Origin: Leptospira johnsonii
Lineage (GTDB): Bacteria > Spirochaetota > Leptospiria > Leptospirales > Leptospiraceae
Reading direction: 5' to 3'
DNA length: 64,000 nt
NCBI RefSeq assembly: GCF_003112675.1
Contig: NZ_BFAY01000008.1
Location: 124,001-188,000, forward strand
The translations under genes were made by a program, and so were the position numbers. The notes below the pieces were generated by a model. That model did no database searches, was not told where the DNA came from, and saw nothing but the letters and a program-made list of their open reading frames with translations. The first letter of the stretch is position 1. Each line of letters starts with the position of its first letter. Below, in pieces: positions 59,043 to 64,000 of this stretch.

Positions 59043-62000
59043 ATGGAACCGGAAATTTATATCCCCCGTAATAAATTAAAATTTGTGACTGCGGCCTCAC
59101 TTTTCGACGGCCATGACGCTTCTATCAATATCATGAGAAGAATACTTCAGTCCTCCGGAGCGGAAGTAGTTCACCTAGGTCATAATCGATCTGTCCAAGA
59201 AATCGTAGACTGTGCAATCCAAGAAGATGTACAAGGGATTGCAGTGACAAGTTACCAAGGGGGTCATGTAGAATATTTCAAATACATGATAGACCTTCTA
59301 AAAGAAAAAGGAAGTTCTCATATCAAGGTATTCGGCGGAGGCGGAGGGACAATTCTTCCTTCCGAGATCCAAGAGCTAGAAGCTTACGGAGTTTCCAGGA
59401 TTTATTCTCCTGACGATGGACGTTCTTTGGGTCTCCAGGGAATGATCAACGATCTATTACAAAAATCTGATTTTATTCCTCCTCATCGATTTAATGGAAA
59501 TCTGTTCTCCGAGATCCGTAAAAAAAATCCGATCGCAATCGCAGAATCCATTTCTTTAGTGGAGTCTTCTGAAAATGATCCTAAAAAGATAGATCCTGAA
59601 AAATTGGATTTTCCGATTTCCAAAAAGACGATCCCGATTTTAGGAATAACCGGAACAGGAGGAGCGGGAAAGTCCTCTCTTACAGACGAGCTTGTCAGAA
59701 GATTTATTCATGACTTCGAAGACAAAACGATAGCGATTATCTCCGTGGATCCTTCCAAAAGAAAGACGGGAGGAGCCCTCTTAGGAGATAGGATTCGTAT
59801 GAACTCCATTTCTCATCCAAGAGTTTATATGAGATCTTTTGCGACTAGAGAAGCAAATATAGCATTGAACCGGAATGTCAAAAAAAGTTTGGACGTTCTC
59901 AAAAGTTCCGAATTCGATCTAGTGATTGTAGAAACCGCAGGGATAGGACAAAGTGATTCGGAGATAACGGAAGTGTCGGATCTTTCTCTTTATGTGATGA
60001 CCCCGGAATTCGGAGCGGCCACACAGTTGGAAAAGATCGACATGATCGATTATGCGGATCTGATCGCAGTCAATAAGTGCGACAAAAGAGGAGCATTAGA
60101 CGCAATCAGAGACGTTCAAAAACAATTCCAAAGATCCAGAAAATTATTTGACCAAACCCCGGATAAGATGCCTGTGTTTGGAACGATCGCCTCTCAATTC
60201 AACGATCCTGGAACAAACAATCTATACGTTGCATTGATCGATTCCTTAAACAAAAAATTCGGCCTGGGTTGGAAGTCCAATTTCGCCCCCAGCTCAGAGA
60301 CTAGCCAAAAGATACATATCATTCCTCCAGACAGACAAAGATATCTGGCTGAGATCGCGGAGGAATGTGAGAAATACGAGAATTTCGTCAAAAAAGAATC
60401 TGAAACGGCAGAAGTATTATATAGGATCAAAGGCACAATAGACGTATTAAAAGAAAGAGGAAAGAACGTTTCCGATCTGGAAGAAGAATATTCCAAAAGA
60501 GAGGCCGGACTTCACCCCGACACGAAAAAGATCCTGAAGGAATGGGATTCCAAACTGGAAAAATATTCAGGAGAATTTTTCACTTATACGGTTCGAGATA
60601 AAGAGATCAAGATTGAGAACTTTACAAAATCTTTAAGTAATCTAAATATCCCAAAAGTTTCCGTTCCAAAATTCCGCAACTGGGGAGAGATCGTAAAATG
60701 GTCCTATACGGAAAATTTTCCGGGCGAATTCCCTTTCGCTGCGGGAGTATTCCCTTTTAAAAGAACAGGAGAAGATCCTACACGTATGTTCGCAGGAGAA
60801 GGCGGGCCGGAAAGAACAAACGCAAGATTCCATTATGTTAGCCATGGAATGCCTGCTCATCGATTGAGTACTGCATTCGACTCGGTCACTCTGTATGGAG
60901 AAGATCCTGGGCTTCGTCCTGATATTTACGGCAAGATAGGGAACTCGGGAGTGAGCATCGCTACTTTAGACGATGCTAAAAAACTATATTCTGGGTTTGA
61001 TCTTTGTAATCCTAGTACTTCCGTGTCCATGACGATCAACGGACCTGCACCGATGCTTCTATCCTTTTTCTTAAATACTGCGATTGACCAAACCTGCGAG
61101 AAGTATATCCGCGCAGAAGGGAAAGTAGAAGAGGCAAAATCCAAACTTGCAGAGATCTATTCTAAAAAAGGAGTTCCGATCCCGCAATACAAAGGAGAGA
61201 TCCCAAAAGGAAATGATGGCCTCGGCCTTCTACTTTTAGGAACCACTGGAGATCAAATCCTTCCCAAAGAAGTTTATGAAAAGATAAAAAAGGAAACTCT
61301 TTCTTCCGTTCGTGGAACTGTGCAAGCGGATATCTTAAAAGAAGACCAGGCGCAGAACACGTGTATCTTCTCCACAGAGTTCGCGTTAAAACTTATGGGA
61401 GATATCCAGGAATATTTTATCTGGAATAAAGTCCGTAATTTTTATTCTGTTTCTATTTCCGGATATCATATCGCGGAAGCGGGAGCAAATCCGATCACTC
61501 AGGTTGCATTCACTCTTGCAAACGGATTTACGTTTGTGGAATATTATCTTTCCAGAGGGATGAAGATAGACGATTTTGCTCCGAACCTTTCCTTCTTCTT
61601 CTCAAATGGGATCGATCCTGAATATGCGGTGATCGGAAGAGTAGCACGTAAGATCTGGGCTAAAAGTATGAAATACAAGTACAACGGCTCGGAACGTTCC
61701 CAAATGTTGAAATACCATATCCAAACTTCCGGACGTTCTTTACACGCACAAGAGATTGCGTTCAACGATATAAGAACCACCTTACAAGCGTTATATGCAA
61801 TTTATGATAACTGCAATAGTTTGCATACAAATGCTTATGACGAAGCGATCACTACTCCTACTGAAGAATCCGTTAGAAGAGCGATGGCAATCCAGCTCAT
61901 CATCAATAGAGAATTGGGTCTTGCCAAAAACGAAAACCCTCTCCAAGGTTCTTTTATTATCGATGATCTTTCCGATCTGGTGGAAGAGGCAATCTTGTCG

Positions 62001-62411
62001 GAGTTCCGGCGTATCTCCGAAAGAGGTGGAGTTCTTGGTGCCATGGAAAGAATGTACCAAAGAAACAAGATCCAAGAAGAATCTTTGGAATATGAACACA
62101 GAAAACATACCGGAGAGATCCCAGTTATAGGCGTGAATACTTTCTTAGGAAAAGATGGATCTCCTACAATTCTTCCGGAAGAAGTGATCCGCTCTACAGA
62201 GGATGAGAAAAAGGCACAGATCAGAGAATTGGAAGCATTCCAATTCAGGAACCAAGAAGATTCAACTAACGCCTTAAAGGATCTGCAAACTGCCTGCCTT
62301 TCCGGAAAGAACGGATTTGAGGCCTTGGTGGAAGCCGGAAAGGTTTGTTCTTTGGGACAAATGACCCACTCTCTCTATGAGGTGGGCGGCCAATACAGAA
62401 GAAGTATGTGA
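59043..62411 (+). CDS. icmF: Fused isobutyryl-CoA mutase (IcmF), B12-dependent
   Basis: 1122 residues. Interconverts isobutyryl-CoA and butyryl-CoA; the fused MeaI-like GTPase protects and loads the mutase. Order: cobalamin-binding domain ([18 protein letters not shown], ~15-150; the DxHxxG Gly is Ser); GTPase ([45 protein letters not shown]; ~200-400); helical linker; mutase domain ([40 protein letters not shown]). FPFKR with the [12 protein letters not shown] loop marks IcmF rather than methylmalonyl-CoA mutase. Start: ATG 59043 with AGGAG 8 bases upstream; the frame extends to a TTG at 58962 that lacks one. Fits branched-chain or fatty-acid metabolism. Confidence 0.92.
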   Translation: MEPEIYIPRNKLKFVTAASLFDGHDASINIMRRILQSSGAEVVHLGHNRSVQEIVDCAIQEDVQGIAVTSYQGGHVEYFKYMIDLLKEKGSSHIKVFGGGGGTILPSEIQELEAYGVSRIYSPDDGRSLGLQGMINDLLQKSDFIPPHRFNGNLFSEIRKKNPIAIAESISLVESSENDPKKIDPEKLDFPISKKTIPILGITGTGGAGKSSLTDELVRRFIHDFEDKTIAIISVDPSKRKTGGALLGDRIRMNSISHPRVYMRSFATREANIALNRNVKKSLDVLKSSEFDLVIVETAGIGQSDSEITEVSDLSLYVMTPEFGAATQLEKIDMIDYADLIAVNKCDKRGALDAIRDVQKQFQRSRKLFDQTPDKMPVFGTIASQFNDPGTNNLYVALIDSLNKKFGLGWKSNFAPSSETSQKIHIIPPDRQRYLAEIAEECEKYENFVKKESETAEVLYRIKGTIDVLKERGKNVSDLEEEYSKREAGLHPDTKKILKEWDSKLEKYSGEFFTYTVRDKEIKIENFTKSLSNLNIPKVSVPKFRNWGEIVKWSYTENFPGEFPFAAGVFPFKRTGEDPTRMFAGEGGPERTNARFHYVSHGMPAHRLSTAFDSVTLYGEDPGLRPDIYGKIGNSGVSIATLDDAKKLYSGFDLCNPSTSVSMTINGPAPMLLSFFLNTAIDQTCEKYIRAEGKVEEAKSKLAEIYSKKGVPIPQYKGEIPKGNDGLGLLLLGTTGDQILPKEVYEKIKKETLSSVRGTVQADILKEDQAQNTCIFSTEFALKLMGDIQEYFIWNKVRNFYSVSISGYHIAEAGANPITQVAFTLANGFTFVEYYLSRGMKIDDFAPNLSFFFSNGIDPEYAVIGRVARKIWAKSMKYKYNGSERSQMLKYHIQTSGRSLHAQEIAFNDIRTTLQALYAIYDNCNSLHTNAYDEAITTPTEESVRRAMAIQLIINRELGLAKNENPLQGSFIIDDLSDLVEEAILSEFRRISERGGVLGAMERMYQRNKIQEESLEYEHRKHTGEIPVIGVNTFLGKDGSPTILPEEVIRSTEDEKKAQIRELEAFQFRNQEDSTNALKDLQTACLSGKNGFEALVEAGKVCSLGQMTHSLYEVGGQYRRSM

Positions 62412-62495
62412 TCTGAATCGAGTGATACAAATCAATTTGGAGGACCTTTTTTTGTTTCCCTTAGCGTTTCAAGGTAGAAAATTTGGTCCAAGGCC

Positions 62496-62807
62496 ATGAC
62501 TTCTTCTGCAATCCAGTTTACAGAGACCCATGTATATGCGGAAAAAAAACGGTTCAGAGTCGTTTTTGTGCGGAACGTATGTTCTGTCGAAACCGAAGAA
62601 ATCGGCCTGATCCTTCAAAAGATCCAAGAAATACAACCGGCCGTTGTGGAGCTGGATCTGGAAAATGTGGTCGCAATCCCTTCTCTAATCTTGAATCGGA
62701 TCTTAAAACTTTTGGCTGAATTAAAATCCAAAGGAGTCCCAGTGGAAATTAAAACCAGTGAGGGACTCAAAACCGTTCTGAATCGGTTGAAAATCTCCCT
62801 GCAATGA
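62496..62807 (+). CDS. STAS-like domain protein
   Basis: 103 residues. VVELDLENVVAIPSLILNRI followed by KLLAELKSKGVPVEIKTSEG matches the strand-helix core of STAS (anti-anti-sigma) proteins. The phospho-Ser/Thr site position (DSS/T in SpoIIAA) reads IPSLI, with a Ser. Its stop overlaps the next gene's ATG (ATGA), so they are co-translated. May partner the REC-HATPase protein at 55497. Confidence 0.6.
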   Translation: MTSSAIQFTETHVYAEKKRFRVVFVRNVCSVETEEIGLILQKIQEIQPAVVELDLENVVAIPSLILNRILKLLAELKSKGVPVEIKTSEGLKTVLNRLKISLQ

Positions 62808-63250
62808 AAGCCATTTCGATTATTCTGACCCAATGTTTCCTTTTCCAAAGTCTGGTTTTCGGAAGCGGTTGGTTCTGCGGAATGCTGGCTGGAGAGATCA
62901 AGCTTTGCCATTGTAATCACGGAAGCCAAAAAGAAAAACACTCTGATTCTGAAGACTCAAGATTCTCTTCTAAATTAGCTGATGCGGGAGAAGATCATTC
63001 TAATCAGAAGCCTTCTTCCCTGCCCGACTGCCATTCCGCTAAGTCTGGTGAGGCTCATAAATGCGCCTGTAAAAAAGCAAAAGACAAGGCTTCTTACTTG
63101 AGCGGAACCATCTGCACTCAATTTTTCACTTATTCCAAATTGGAAAACATTGCTCCTCAATCTTTGGGTTCCGAACTTTTAGGTCGGATCCAAGAAGATT
63201 CCGGGGTATTCATTTCCTTCGATCTGGAAAGACCACCTCGATTCTCCTAA
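62804..63250 (+). CDS. Cys/His-rich secreted protein upstream of an MbnP-type gene
   Basis: 148 residues. N-terminal signal peptide (KAISIILTQCFLFQSLVFGS). The mature part has clustered Cys and His (CGMLAGEIKLCHCNHGSQKE; LPDCHSAKSGEAHKCACKKA), a pattern fitting metal binding. The C-terminus LERPPRFS resembles the tails of small periplasmic proteins in metal-resistance loci. No named family. It lies 139 bases ahead of the MbnP-like lipoprotein, probably a shared metal theme. Confidence 0.65.
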   Translation: MKAISIILTQCFLFQSLVFGSGWFCGMLAGEIKLCHCNHGSQKEKHSDSEDSRFSSKLADAGEDHSNQKPSSLPDCHSAKSGEAHKCACKKAKDKASYLSGTICTQFFTYSKLENIAPQSLGSELLGRIQEDSGVFISFDLERPPRFS

Positions 63251-63311
63251 ACATTTTCTAAAACCTCGAACGAGGAAGCACAGGATAACTATATCCTCAT
63301 GCTTATAGTCC

Positions 63312-63336
63312 GTCCCGGGCTTCAATAGCCTGGGAC
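63312..63336 (+). promoter_or_regulatory. Strong hairpin in the leader of the MbnP-like gene
   Basis: GTCCCGGGCT (63312-63321), loop TCAAT, AGCCTGGGAC (63327-63336): 10 bp with one G-U pair. No T-run follows, so it looks like a leader structure rather than a terminator. Confidence 0.5.
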
Positions 63337-63388
63337 AAGCTATCATACGAAAAAAAGGAAAGCAAACAACTTTCCTTAGGAGAATATT

Positions 63389-64000
63389 ATGAAATTATTA
63401 TATAAATATATTGTCTTACTTTTATTATCCGTCTCTTTATTCAGATGCGACGGATCTTCCAATCAAAACCTGGCTCTTTTAGCCTTAGCAATTCAAAGTC
63501 CTCCTGGAATTGAATTCAAGGCAGTAGTAGGAGATAGTGACGCTAGCTGTGGAGGAGATATTTCCGGGCATGGAGATTCTCATTCCAGCTCGGTCACCAT
63601 CCAACACGTAGCAGGAGTGATGCCCATAGGACTTAAGGATCTTAGGTTCTATGTTTCCGGATTCGAATTGGTAGACGAGAACGATACTATCATTACTTTA
63701 GATGTTCCTAATACAGGAGTTTGGCAGTATGGTGGAGTTGCACTTCTGGATTTCGAAAATGGAAAAGGAAGCTGTAGCGGAACTACTGAGACCAACAACT
63801 TTGTCCAAGCAACTGTCGAGAATAAAACCTATAAAACTCTTAGATTTACTTTAGGAGTTCCTGAAACGCTCAATCATATCGATTATAGTGTTGCACCTAG
63901 CCCTCTCAATGTCTCCGGACTGGCCTGGGGATGGACAATGGGTTATAGATTTTTCGTAGGAGAATTTTTGTCCAACGATCCCGCAACTGTAGGCAACGCG
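63389..64000 (+). CDS. MbnP-family ('metallo-mystery pair') lipoprotein, 3' end outside window
   Basis: 204 codons visible, open at the window end. Signal peptide LYKYIVLLLLSVSLFRC with lipobox LFRC. The body has the MbnP pattern: EFKAVVGDSDASCGGD (~49-64), LKDLRFYVSGFELVDEND (~88-105), WQYGGVALLDFENGKGSC (~117-134), RFTLGVPETLNHIDY and NVSGLAWGWTMGYRFFVGEF. MbnP proteins bind copper after a Trp is oxidised to kynurenine by the dihaem partner MbnH, often the next gene. Start: ATG 63389 after AGGAG with 7 bases spacing. The preceding Cys/His-rich secreted gene supports a metal role. Confidence 0.82.
   Translation, partial: MKLLYKYIVLLLLSVSLFRCDGSSNQNLALLALAIQSPPGIEFKAVVGDSDASCGGDISGHGDSHSSSVTIQHVAGVMPIGLKDLRFYVSGFELVDENDTIITLDVPNTGVWQYGGVALLDFENGKGSCSGTTETNNFVQATVENKTYKTLRFTLGVPETLNHIDYSVAPSPLNVSGLAWGWTMGYRFFVGEFLSNDPATVGNA

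Overview
The window reads as an ordinary stretch of chromosome from a spirochete of the genus Leptospira. This is inferred from gene content and style: a futalosine-pathway menaquinone gene (mqnC), a fused B12-dependent isobutyryl-CoA mutase (icmF), an EtfAB:menaquinone oxidoreductase-like Fe-S protein, Fur/PerR-type and GGDEF regulators, spirochete-style lipoproteins (lipoboxes ending LLNC, VSNC and LFRC), and moderate A+T content. I see no rRNA, tRNA, insertion sequence, prophage or CRISPR array. No base-composition break suggests a large recent transfer.

Layout. 0-4.5 kb: the end of a heavy-metal RND efflux pump, then an aldo/keto reductase-tetR operon with a large inverted repeat upstream. 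4.6-8.2 kb: a tandem ThyX-like protein, a remnant of a sugar-dehydrogenase gene, an M20 amidohydrolase and a small RHH-like protein. 8.4-11.9 kb: a leftward operon of thiolase-like protein, GT9 glycosyltransferase and aminopeptidase P. 12-16.3 kb: bacterioferritin, an RNA methyltransferase with a long 12-residue-repeat extension, an N-acetylglutamate-synthase-like protein and a DCC protein. 16.3-19.3 kb: a compact, translationally coupled leftward operon KamA-type radical SAM aminomutase / ATP-grasp ligase / haem-oxygenase-like diiron protein, the best candidate for an undescribed pathway. 19.4-26.5 kb: HAD phosphatase, GerMN protein, diguanylate cyclase, lipoprotein, mqnC and the EMO-like protein. 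26.7-33.6 kb: prfC, an unusual carbamoyltransferase, a HpcH/HpaI lyase, a rhomboid protease and mtnA. 33.6-38 kb: a FapA/DUF342 protein and a leftward operon of degenerate-GGDEF protein, CheX-like protein and alpha/beta hydrolase. 38-47.4 kb: methyltransferase, lpdA, Fur homologue, NhaD antiporter, a secreted protein with a puzzling start, XRE-cupin regulator, RluA, SDR, and an M23-HAD operon. 47.9-51.5 kb: DCC protein, a sulfoquinovosidase-like GH31 lipoprotein and a rhodanese without its cysteine. 51.7-55.4 kb: a three-gene operon of secreted protein, HtrA-like protease and a pseudoprotease paralogue. 55.5-64 kb: REC-HATPase regulator, flippase, PAP2 phosphatase, icmF, a STAS protein, a Cys/His-rich secreted protein and the start of an MbnP-type ('metallo-mystery pair') lipoprotein cut by the window end.

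How the genes fit together. icmF, the EMO-like protein, the thiolase-like protein and the HpcH/HpaI lyase fit a cell that lives on fatty acids, feeding electrons into menaquinone (mqnC). Several enzyme families appear here as versions lacking canonical catalytic residues (thiolase, rhodanese, GGDEF, trypsin-like protease, ThyX, carbamoyltransferase). At least eight short intergenic palindromes share the pattern TGTNGGARYTCCNACA and form a dispersed repeat family.
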